From Nonlabens xylanidelens (lineage in GTDB: Bacteria; Bacteroidota; Bacteroidia; Flavobacteriales; Flavobacteriaceae): a DNA stretch of 64,000 bases. The notes under the pieces are model-generated. The model saw only the letters and a program-made list of their open reading frames with translations. It did not search any database and was not told the DNA's origin. The stretch is from positions 129,392 to 193,391 of the forward strand of contig NZ_PTJE01000002.1 in the NCBI RefSeq assembly GCF_002934445.1. Direction: 5' to 3'. This document shows positions 9,887-16,644 of the stretch, piece after piece; the first letter of the stretch is position 1; each line of letters opens with the position of its first letter. The position numbers and the translations under genes were made by a program.

Positions 9887-10804
9887 TTAAAACAGCGTGA
9901 TATCCAGTTGTAAAACAGTTCTTTCTTGCTCAGGATTCCACATAGCTGTTACTGCCACAGGCACTTGATATTCTAGTACAGAAAACCTCTTGCTGTAGGT
10001 TGCTCCTACATTAATAATATTACCAGAACTCTCTGTGTAGAACGTTTTATCAGTAAAGAAAGACCAGGCACCACCAGCAAAAACAGATAAATCAGCTGTC
10101 TCATTTTGCCATACTTTACTACTTACCTCAAAGTATTGCGTCCACGAGTTCTTTAAATTACCATCTTCTTCTATCTCAAAATCTCCAGAACCGCCATTTA
10201 TAATAGTGGCTAGATATAATAAGGTATTAGGAGTTACATTATAACCGAAGTTGACATCTACAAAGTTGTACCCTTGCGTTCTATCATAACTCCAGTAACT
10301 TAATTCATCACCACGTTCTTCTACACCAGTATAGTTATTATGAGAAACAGCCTCTATAAAAAACCGATCAGAAAAACGGTATTTGGTATAAATAGAAAAT
10401 TCTCTATAATAAGCGCTTTCATTCTCTCCAGTAGTTATGTTCTCTACATCTACAGAAGAAAAACTCGCTCCACCCCAAACACCAAATGTAAATTTCTTAT
10501 TTCTAGTATTGTATTCTAGACTCGTAGCAAACAGCGCACCTGGATGTACGACAAATCCATGCCAGGTATGCATGTTTTTTAAATGACCGCTTATACTAAA
10601 AGGCTCATAACTGTCCATCTCATTATCTACCGTAATCATTTCTTTTTCTACCACTTCATTCTCTACGGTAGTTACATCTTGTGCTTGTACATTAAACCCT
10701 CCTGCAAACAACATCATGCTTATAGAAACTAGAATAAAAGACCTTTTATAAAAGGATTGCTTTTTACACGCTTTCGTTTCCATCAATTGATTATTATCTA
10801 ACAT
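9887..10804 (-). CDS. Putative outer-membrane beta-barrel protein of the polyol operon
   Basis: No family is recognised with confidence. A basic N-terminus and hydrophobic segment end in FNVQAQ (signal peptide). The rest is rich in alternating aromatic strands typical of an outer-membrane barrel (TFGVWGGASF, FSDRFFIEAV, and the C-terminal strand VLQLDITLF ending in Phe). At 305 aa it is promoter-proximal and may be the outer-membrane channel for the transported polyol. The start may instead be the Met at codon 8. Confidence 0.75.
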   Translation of the reverse strand: MLDNNQLMETKACKKQSFYKRSFILVSISMMLFAGGFNVQAQDVTTVENEVVEKEMITVDNEMDSYEPFSISGHLKNMHTWHGFVVHPGALFATSLEYNTRNKKFTFGVWGGASFSSVDVENITTGENESAYYREFSIYTKYRFSDRFFIEAVSHNNYTGVEERGDELSYWSYDRTQGYNFVDVNFGYNVTPNTLLYLATIINGGSGDFEIEEDGNLKNSWTQYFEVSSKVWQNETADLSVFAGGAWSFFTDKTFYTESSGNIINVGATYSKRFSVLEYQVPVAVTAMWNPEQERTVLQLDITLF

Positions 10805-10834
10805 AATTAAGCTTTTTAATAAGACATATTTTAT

Positions 10835-10853
10835 AAACGTCTTTTTTACGTTT
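10835..10853. promoter_or_regulatory. Inverted-repeat operator of the polyol operon
   Basis: The perfect inverted repeat AAACGT - 7 nt - ACGTTT lies 7 bp downstream of the minus-strand -7 box, so it would cover the transcription start of the operon. The divergent Nudix-family regulator at 11067 is the natural candidate to bind it. Binding is inferred. Confidence 0.55.
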
Positions 10854-10859
10854 GTTTTT

Positions 10860-10867
10860 CAAATGTA
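10860..10867 (-). promoter_or_regulatory. -7 promoter box of the polyol operon
   Basis: On the minus strand this reads TACATTTG, a full match to the Bacteroidetes -7 consensus TAnnTTTG, about 55 bp upstream of the outer-membrane protein start. No clear -33 TTG element is seen. Confidence 0.6.
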
Positions 10868-11066
10868 TTACAATTAATGGATTAAACACTATAATATCTA
10901 AATATTTGTGTAGTATTTTATCACATAACTGCTTTATATTGATAAAATAGAGCGTAAAATGACAAAATCGTAAATTAAAAAATACCGTTTAAATGACGTT
11001 TAATAGCATTTCAAAAAAGATAATGTATATATTGCGATCACTTAGTCTTATAAATAACTTAAGAAT

Positions 11067-11804
11067 ATGAACTCAAAAAAAATAGATAACATATCGGTAG
11101 ATTGTGTTGTTTTCGGCTATGATATAAATGCAAAATCATTAAACGTCTTATTGATTAAGCGTTATCTAGAATCAAAAACTACACAAGAGGTTCTTGTAAA
11201 CGATCATGTTCTTACCGGTTACCATGTACATAAAGAAGAGACACTCGACCAGACCGCAACACGTGTTCTTAAAGAATTAACTGGACTTACAGACCAGTAT
11301 AAAAAGCAATTTAAGGCATTTGGTAATCCAGATCGTTTAACTAGTAAGAAAGACTTGTTATGGATAGAAAACGAAGGTTTTAACTCTAGAACCATAACCA
11401 TAGCCTATTATTTTCTATTAAAAACAGAAGATGTAGATCTTGAAAATAACCCATACAGTGCTACCTGGTTTCCTGTAACAGCATTGCCAGAACTAGGTTT
11501 TGACCATGAAAAGATAATTCTAGAAGCCTATAAAGATCTTAAAGTAAAATGCCTGTCAGAGCCTATTATCTTTAAATTATTACCAGATAAATTTACCATC
11601 AACGAGGTACAAGACCTCTACCAGTCTATATTAGGTATAGAAATAGACAACCGTAATTTCAGAAGAAAACTCATCAATAAAAAGTACATTATCGCACTAG
11701 ATGAAAAACAAGTAGGTGTTTCTAAAAAACCAGCTCAACTCTACATGTTCAGTAAAGATGTATATGATAAGGTATTTGAAAAAAATTACTTGATCAGCAT
11801 TTAA
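11067..11804 (+). CDS. Nudix-domain transcriptional regulator (NrtR/AraR-like) with C-terminal winged helix
   Basis: Residues about 8-150 are a Nudix fold (VDCVVFGYD, TWFPVTALPEL). The Nudix box GYHVHKEETL...RVLKELTGL lacks the two metal-binding Glu of the REUxEE core, so it should not hydrolyse. Residues about 165-245 form the winged-helix region seen in NrtR-type repressors (FTINEVQDLYQSILG, FRRKLI). It is divergent from the polyol operon with 262 bp between, which implies local regulation by a sugar or polyol effector, as for Bacteroidetes AraR. Confidence 0.88.
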   Translation: MNSKKIDNISVDCVVFGYDINAKSLNVLLIKRYLESKTTQEVLVNDHVLTGYHVHKEETLDQTATRVLKELTGLTDQYKKQFKAFGNPDRLTSKKDLLWIENEGFNSRTITIAYYFLLKTEDVDLENNPYSATWFPVTALPELGFDHEKIILEAYKDLKVKCLSEPIIFKLLPDKFTINEVQDLYQSILGIEIDNRNFRRKLINKKYIIALDEKQVGVSKKPAQLYMFSKDVYDKVFEKNYLISI

Positions 11805-11883
11805 AGATGAGTTATCAACACTCTTGTGTTATCATTTATTTAATCTTTTAACTTTTTAAAATATAAGAGCGCTGTAAATATTT

Positions 11884-11891
11884 TATTTTTG
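11884..11891 (+). promoter_or_regulatory. -7 promoter box of the thiE-like gene
   Basis: TATTTTTG matches TAnnTTTG, 31 bp upstream of the ATG at 11923. The -33 region is not distinct. Confidence 0.5.
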
Positions 11892-11922
11892 TTTATTCCA
11901 AATAAACACTAAACAGCCCATA

Positions 11923-12558
11923 ATGATCCCCAAACTACATTACCGTTCTCAAGCCAGTTCTACCATAGACCACCTACAAAACATTCAAAAAGCATGTAGC
12001 TGTGGTGTAGAATTAGTACAACTGGACTTAGATCACATACCTGTAAAAGATCATTTGAACCTGGCCGAAGAGGTTATAAAAATAACCGCACATTTTCAAA
12101 CCAGGCTAGTCATAAAGACCCATTATAAAATTGCACACGAGATTAAGGCAGACGGTATTTTTCTAGAACCTCAAGACCACAGCATTGAACATGCTAGAAA
12201 ACATCTCTATACATGGCAAACGATAGGCGCTACAGCGCATACCTTGCAAGACTGTGAAAATCTTATATCTAAAGATGTAGATTACATCGCATTAGGACCA
12301 TATAAAGCTATAAACGACTCTACTATAACACCTTTAGGAATAAATGGTTATACTGCAATAGTAGACGCATTAGAAACCTTTACTCCTATTCTAGGTTATG
12401 GTAACGTCACCACAGAAGATGTAAACGATATACTTGAGACAGGAGTCTCTGGATTATTAGTTGCACAAGGTTTACATGCCGATTTTAACAGCATTAAAAA
12501 ATTCAATCAACTCTTAGGAGCATCTGTGGTGGAGGAAATGCGCCATTCTTTTAAATAA
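11923..12558 (+). CDS. Degenerate ThiE paralogue (TenI/ThiE fold), probably not a thiamine-phosphate synthase
   Basis: It aligns end to end (211 aa) with the ThiE at 101: HLQNIQKACSCGVELVQL versus the HIDNLFKAC region, DYIALGPY versus DYIGLGPY. The diagnostic residues have changed: VQLRVK is VQLDLD, IINDH is VIKTH, and DGVHLG is DGIFLE. Mg2+ and diphosphate binding is therefore probably lost, yet the frame is intact and has its own -7 box. It may be a TenI-like or pseudo-enzyme role; function unknown. Confidence 0.8.
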   Translation: MIPKLHYRSQASSTIDHLQNIQKACSCGVELVQLDLDHIPVKDHLNLAEEVIKITAHFQTRLVIKTHYKIAHEIKADGIFLEPQDHSIEHARKHLYTWQTIGATAHTLQDCENLISKDVDYIALGPYKAINDSTITPLGINGYTAIVDALETFTPILGYGNVTTEDVNDILETGVSGLLVAQGLHADFNSIKKFNQLLGASVVEEMRHSFK

Positions 12559-12655
12559 TTACTTCATACTCAAAGTACACAACACAGTTTTAAAAAGGTA
12601 ATACCTTCTATGTATAGAATAAGGTAGTTAATGACCTGCCTAGTAATGACTATCC

Positions 12656-12711
12656 CATTTAATGAGTTACTATTTTTTACTATTAAGTAATAATCAGTAA
12701 CTCATTAAATG
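12656..12711. repeat. 56-bp hairpin with 16-bp perfect arms
   Basis: The arms CATTTAATGAGTTACT and AGTAACTCATTAAATG are exact reverse complements. The loop itself contains partly complementary TACT/AGTA stretches, allowing a longer stem. There is no T-run at the foot, so it is not a standard terminator. Confidence 0.6.
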
Positions 12712-12759
12712 TGCACTTCATTTATTTCATTTTATACCCATTAAAACAGCCGTATCCAT

Positions 12760-12767
12760 TAACTTTG
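12760..12767 (+). promoter_or_regulatory. -7 promoter box of lipoprotein gene
   Basis: TAACTTTG fits TAnnTTTG. Transcription would begin near 12774, so an ATG at 12776 would be nearly leaderless; this favours the downstream ATG at 12821. Confidence 0.55.
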
Positions 12768-12820
12768 AATAGAAGATGAAATCCGTTGGGTTTTATGATT
12801 TTATCTTAAAAGCAGATCTT

Positions 12821-13429
12821 ATGAAAAATAGTATTTTTATTATAGGCATCCTGATACTTTGCGCCAGCTGTTCTACCTCAAAAATGACCACTGCCTCATG
12901 GAAATCAGACGGTTTTGATAACCAGACCATCGATAAGATATTAGTATATGCTAATACCGATGACCAGAAACTGCAAAAAGAATTTGAAGACCAAACCGCC
13001 CAAATTCTAATAAAAGAAGGCATTTTTACCTATAAAATGCACGATATCTTTCCAGACATTGTTTATAAAGAAGTAAGAACCCAAGAAGAAATAGCTGCCT
13101 TTGTAGAAGACTGCAAAGAAAAACAAATCAGTAAAATTCTTTTTGCGACAAAAAAATCACAGACCGTAGATACCGTAATGAGTAAATCACTACACAATTA
13201 CATGAACGGTTTACATACATTAAGTCTAGAGCGTTATAATGAAGATGAGCCAGAGTACGACACAAAACAAGTAACCACCTATGTCATAGAAGCTGCGGTT
13301 TATGATATTAATGAACCGTCACAAAATGCTCCCATTGCCACCACCAGCGTTACCGCAACAGACCCAAAATCTTTAGATAAAATAAAAGATCAATTACTTA
13401 AATCTATTAAACAACTCTTTAATAAGTAA
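12821..13429 (+). CDS. Hypothetical lipoprotein
   Basis: Starting at 12821 gives MKNSIFIIGILILCASC, a clean lipoprotein signal with Cys 17 in the lipobox CASC. The longer ORF from 12776 puts 15 non-signal residues in front and starts at the transcription start, so it was rejected. The mature part (about 185 aa) has an alpha/beta pattern (IDKILVYANTDDQ, ISKILFATKK, TYVIEAAVYD) like small Bacteroidetes cell-surface proteins of unknown function. Confidence 0.75.
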   Translation: MKNSIFIIGILILCASCSTSKMTTASWKSDGFDNQTIDKILVYANTDDQKLQKEFEDQTAQILIKEGIFTYKMHDIFPDIVYKEVRTQEEIAAFVEDCKEKQISKILFATKKSQTVDTVMSKSLHNYMNGLHTLSLERYNEDEPEYDTKQVTTYVIEAAVYDINEPSQNAPIATTSVTATDPKSLDKIKDQLLKSIKQLFNK

Positions 13430-13482
13430 ACCAGTACCCCTTTTTCCATTTACTTAAAGCAATAGAACCCCTATATTTCTAT

Positions 13483-13570
13483 GGGCGTTTCCCTAAAAAA
13501 GGTCCCGCTTTCCACTATATCTTTTGTTTTAAAAGAAAAACAAAAGGATGCCGTTGCAATCGGTAACGCG
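13483..13570. repeat. REP-like dispersed element of Bacteroidetes type
   Basis: The block begins GGGCGTTTCCC, continues through GCTTTCCACTATATC, then the near-perfect hairpin ATCTTTTGTTTT ... AAAACAAAAGGAT (one extra G), and ends CAATCGGTAACGCG. From memory, many Bacteroidetes genomes carry dispersed copies with this GGGC...TTCCGCT...(hairpin)...AATCCCTNACGC layout. Only one copy was noticed here. It lies 65 bp upstream of the next gene. Confidence 0.5.
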
Positions 13571-13635
13571 AGTAGAAAAAAAGCAATCCATACACTAGAT
13601 AGTAGATCTTATATAACCAGCAAAGTACCATAAAA

Positions 13636-14091
13636 ATGAGCGACACCTTACCCATTAGTATAGACACTATAGTAGTAAAAGATCTCGATGGTAATACGGT
13701 AGATCTCATGCAAGAGCACAAAAACCAAGTGCAGTTATTACTTATCTATAACAACGACTGTCTGGGTTGCACAGGTCGCGCCATACCACTCGCCTATGAG
13801 TTTCAACTGCAATATCCCAGTATACAAGTAGCCGCCATACACAGCGATTTTAAAAACCGCGAGGGAAACACAGAAAACATAAAAAGCATATTTACCACCG
13901 GCCAGATTCCCTTCCCTATTTACATAGACCAGTATCACAAAGTCTACGACCAGTTTAAAGCAGAAGGCACACCACAATGGCTACTAATCACCAAAACTGG
14001 TAACCTCTACCGTTCTGTATTTGGATCACAGGATAACGCTAAGAATCGATTGTTTTATGCGTTGGAGAGTTTGGTGGTAATAGAAGAATAA
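13636..14091 (+). CDS. Cytoplasmic thioredoxin-like/AhpC-like protein with CxxC
   Basis: The protein of 151 aa has a thioredoxin-fold pattern: beta strand LLLIYNNDCLGC with redox motif C-L-G-C about residues 40-43, then AIHSDF and the cis-Pro region EGTPQWLLI. There is no signal peptide, so it should be cytosolic, unlike the TlpA-type lipoprotein at 50403. It is a single-gene unit downstream of the REP-like element. Confidence 0.8.
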   Translation: MSDTLPISIDTIVVKDLDGNTVDLMQEHKNQVQLLLIYNNDCLGCTGRAIPLAYEFQLQYPSIQVAAIHSDFKNREGNTENIKSIFTTGQIPFPIYIDQYHKVYDQFKAEGTPQWLLITKTGNLYRSVFGSQDNAKNRLFYALESLVVIEE

Positions 14092-14268
14092 TAAAAAACA
14101 AATTTACTTCACTGATCAAAAATTTCGTTATTAATATCAACAAGTACAAAAGGATCCTGTGACTATTGCCTATTAAAATAATCCTGAACAGACCTAGATC
14201 GGTCTTTGCTTGCAGAGTAGATGAAAAGAGTGATATTAGTCAATTAAAAAAAAGTTTAAATTTTTAAT
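14092..14268. other. Intergenic stretch without recognised features
   Basis: AT-rich 177 bp between convergent genes. No clear terminator hairpin, promoter box or ORF was seen. Confidence 0.5.
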
Positions 14269-15444
14269 TTAATTATCGATGAAATCGTTAAAAGAATCCA
14301 ACAGATCATTAGATATTGAAATGCTTATAACAATATTTTTAACAAGTTCATCTAATTTATTTTTTAAATCAGATTTAGCCATATTTATTTCCTTAGACAT
14401 TCTGGGTAAGTCTTCGATTGATTGAACAAATTCCTGAGTAGCAGGTAATGCACCATTCATTTCGATTATTAATTCAATCAAACTTTCTTTAGTTTCTAAT
14501 GCTTCATCTTGATCAACTCTAAAATCAGATCGATATATTTCTAATGTCTTTTGCATTGCATTAATAGCATTTTGAAAGTTGTCAAAGAAAATAGGTGTTT
14601 CCGTTTCTATTCTTTTACCGAAAGTTCCCATAGACTTGGAAATCCTCACCATTATACTTCTAACTGTTTTTCTTGAAGGTGGATTATTGATTTTAGAGGA
14701 TAACTCAGTAATCTCAATTGTTTTCTTTGAGAATTGATCACTGATCCAATTCATAGATTCAGTTATCCTTGATAAAGCTTGATTAGAATTTTCTATAGAT
14801 TCTTCAAACTGTTCTTGATAATCGATAAGACCATATTCTTCTTCAATTAAAATATCTGAAGTATAAACTTCATCTATTACAACTTCACTAATTTCTTTCT
14901 TATTAGATTGATTATTATGAATCTGTAATATTCGTTTAGGTATGTGTATTCTTAAAAAAGAGCTTAATTGCTCACCATCTGAGTAATCACCATATAATAC
15001 ATTCTTATTGATGATATCTTTTTTAAATTTTTGAACTTTTCCCAATTGAACTAAATCAACATCAGGTGTAATTGGAGCGTTTTTAAAATAAAAAAGTATT
15101 TGTAAAGAATTTGGATTATTTTGAAAACGATCATAAGCATGCAAAAACTCTTCTTCTGTTCCTGACTCAGCCTTATTGGTCGGAGTTCCAAATCTTTTCC
15201 ATAAAAGACCAATAAACAGGTCATAACTTTGGCCAATATCATTATTAATTATCTCTTGTACATGATTATCAGTAACAGCAGGAGCAGAATGTGTTTCCCA
15301 TTTCAATAATTGAAGACTTATTTGATTAGGCATACCGAATGTAATATTCAATTCTTTTATTACGTCTTCAATTAATGTTCTTTCATCTGACAATTCACCG
15401 GGAGATCCTAAAAATATTTGATATTGTGTAATTGGTAAAGGCAT
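14269..15444 (-). CDS. Solitary DUF4062 protein with helical C-terminal half (possible defence protein)
   Basis: Residues 1-170 match the DUF4062 pattern: ITQYQIFLGSPGELSDERTL, LLKWETHSAP, DLFIGLLWKRFGTPT (75-89), SGTEEEF (94-100) and ILFYFKNAP. DUF4062 is usually seen as the N-terminal module of STAND-type or other conflict proteins. Here residues 171-391 carry no NTPase motifs but are predicted helical or coiled-coil by eye, with repeated I/L spacing and no membrane segment. It is a single gene with unusually AT-rich coding sequence, flanked by 177- and 346-bp gene-free stretches. A defence role is inference. Confidence 0.75.
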   Translation of the reverse strand: MPLPITQYQIFLGSPGELSDERTLIEDVIKELNITFGMPNQISLQLLKWETHSAPAVTDNHVQEIINNDIGQSYDLFIGLLWKRFGTPTNKAESGTEEEFLHAYDRFQNNPNSLQILFYFKNAPITPDVDLVQLGKVQKFKKDIINKNVLYGDYSDGEQLSSFLRIHIPKRILQIHNNQSNKKEISEVVIDEVYTSDILIEEEYGLIDYQEQFEESIENSNQALSRITESMNWISDQFSKKTIEITELSSKINNPPSRKTVRSIMVRISKSMGTFGKRIETETPIFFDNFQNAINAMQKTLEIYRSDFRVDQDEALETKESLIELIIEMNGALPATQEFVQSIEDLPRMSKEINMAKSDLKNKLDELVKNIVISISISNDLLDSFNDFIDN

Positions 15445-15518
15445 ACTTAAAATTTAGCTTAAAAATAAATGGATAAGAATAATATTTAACCAAAAGTAAC
15501 TAATCCTAAAAGAAATCA

Positions 15519-15536
15519 ATTACGGGAATCCGTAAT
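15519..15536. promoter_or_regulatory. Short inverted repeat upstream of DUF4062 gene
   Basis: Perfect 7-bp arms ATTACGG / CCGTAAT with a 4-nt loop, 75 bp upstream of the minus-strand start at 15444. It could be an operator; no binding partner is evident nearby. Confidence 0.3.
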
Positions 15537-15613
15537 AAACTTTCACTAAATCAAAGAACTAAGTAAATAACTTTTCTGAAAAACAAATCTATCAATAGAT
15601 CATTAAACAACCC

Positions 15614-15629
15614 CTCTTTCGCGAAAGCG
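15614..15629. repeat. Recurrent palindrome CGCTTTCGCGAAAGCG, intergenic copy (1 mismatch)
   Basis: CTCTTTCGCGAAAGCG. Lies between the DUF4062 and DUF4494 genes. Confidence 0.9.
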
Positions 15630-15761
15630 GAACTGTAGAGAACAAAGAACTTTTAAAATTTTAAAATCTCTAAACTGCTAGAAGCAAACGACCTAAAGGG
15701 ACGTGATTCAATTTGTGAATATCTATTCGGTTTTTTAAAGATTTGGGTTGTTGTGCTAGGG

Positions 15762-15769
15762 TATATTTG
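15762..15769 (+). promoter_or_regulatory. -7 promoter box of DUF4494 gene
   Basis: TATATTTG fits TAnnTTTG, with TTTG at 15742-15745 as a possible -33 element. Because transcription begins after it, the upstream ATG at 15743 cannot be used, fixing the start at 15791. Confidence 0.6.
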
Positions 15770-15790
15770 GCACCCATAAAAACAAAAAAG

Positions 15791-16357
15791 ATGAGCGCAA
15801 CCTGGTACGAATGTAAAGTGAAATATAGAAAATTTGATGAAGCGTCAGGAACACAAAAGATAAAGACAGAACCGTTTCTAGTAGATGCGATTTCTTATAC
15901 AGAGGCTGAGAGTAGAATCACTCATGAAATGGCGGCTTACTTGCCAGAGAGTGAAGAGATTAAGATTACTAATATTAAGGTGGCAAACTTTGCAGAGATC
16001 CACCCTTTTGAGAATACGGATAGATGGTTCAAGTCGCGTGTGTCTCTTATCGCCTTTGACGAAGAAAGCGGTAAGGAACGTAAGACTAATTTATATTTAC
16101 TAGTGCAAGCTAACGATGTAAAAGAGGCTTATGACAACACGGTAAGCACGATGGCAGACACGATGGGAGAATACACGATTCCTGCAATTTCAGAGTCGCC
16201 TATTATGGATGTATTTCCATATTTTACTGGAGAAGAGAATGATATGGAGCGTTTAAAGGCTTTTGTCGCATTAAAAGATTCTACTCCAGAACCGGTAGGA
16301 ATTATCGATGCACAACTGGACCATGATGATGTTCTCGCTGCTGCCGAAGAGGAATAA
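15791..16357 (+). CDS. DUF4494 domain-containing protein
   Basis: This 188-aa protein of a Bacteroidetes family begins with the typical MSATWYECKVKYRK and has the FLVDAISYTEAESRI segment. Two related halves are visible (WYECKVKYRKFDEASG... and WFKSRVSLIAFDEESG...), suggesting an ancient internal duplication. Cytosolic, acidic C-terminus, function unknown. The start at 15791 was chosen because the promoter lies downstream of the longer ORF's ATG. Confidence 0.9.
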   Translation: MSATWYECKVKYRKFDEASGTQKIKTEPFLVDAISYTEAESRITHEMAAYLPESEEIKITNIKVANFAEIHPFENTDRWFKSRVSLIAFDEESGKERKTNLYLLVQANDVKEAYDNTVSTMADTMGEYTIPAISESPIMDVFPYFTGEENDMERLKAFVALKDSTPEPVGIIDAQLDHDDVLAAAEEE

Positions 16358-16421
16358 CTTATTCTATTTAAAATAGTATACCACATATGTAATTGCAGTA
16401 TTATATAAATTACTGATGTTT

Positions 16422-16463
16422 AAAATCCCTTAGAAATGAAAGAATCATTTTTAAGGGATTTTC
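16422..16463 (+). terminator. Rho-independent terminator after DUF4494 gene
   Basis: The stem AAAATCCCTTAgAAAT / ATTTtTAAGGGATTTT with a short loop is followed by a T-rich tail (TTTTCTTT), 65 bp after the stop. Confidence 0.7.
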
Positions 16464-16573
16464 TTTATGTAATTAGATCTTAAACACTCCATTATCAGGA
16501 TAAGATAGTCGTGATTTAATAGAGTCGCTATAAATAACCTTGTTAAAGAATGTGCTATCTATTTTATGATGCC

Positions 16574-16581
16574 TAATTTTG
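16574..16581 (+). promoter_or_regulatory. -7 promoter box of MscS-type channel gene
   Basis: TAATTTTG fits TAnnTTTG, 63 bp upstream of the ATG at 16645. Confidence 0.45.
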
Positions 16582-16644
16582 TACACTCTTTGAGGTTTTA
16601 GCGTTTTTATACCCTACGCTAGAATTATTAAAAACAGCCTTATT

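Larger units (their letters stand above)
12559..12820. other. Intergenic region with long hairpin and promoter
   Basis: It contains a perfect 16-bp inverted repeat (arms 12656-12671 and 12696-12711, 24-nt loop) and, further on, the -7 box TAACTTTG at 12760-12767 for the next gene. No ORF is evident. Confidence 0.6.
15445..15790. other. Intergenic region with hairpin, palindrome and promoter
   Basis: It holds the hairpin ATTACGG-GAAT-CCGTAAT (15519-15536), a one-mismatch copy of the recurrent palindrome (15614-15629) and the -7 box TATATTTG (15762-15769) for the DUF4494 gene. No coding potential seen. Confidence 0.6.

Noticed and set aside
12776-12820. Upstream in-frame extension of the lipoprotein gene
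   Set aside because: The ATG at 12776 lies at the predicted transcription start and would bury the lipoprotein signal; 12821 was used.
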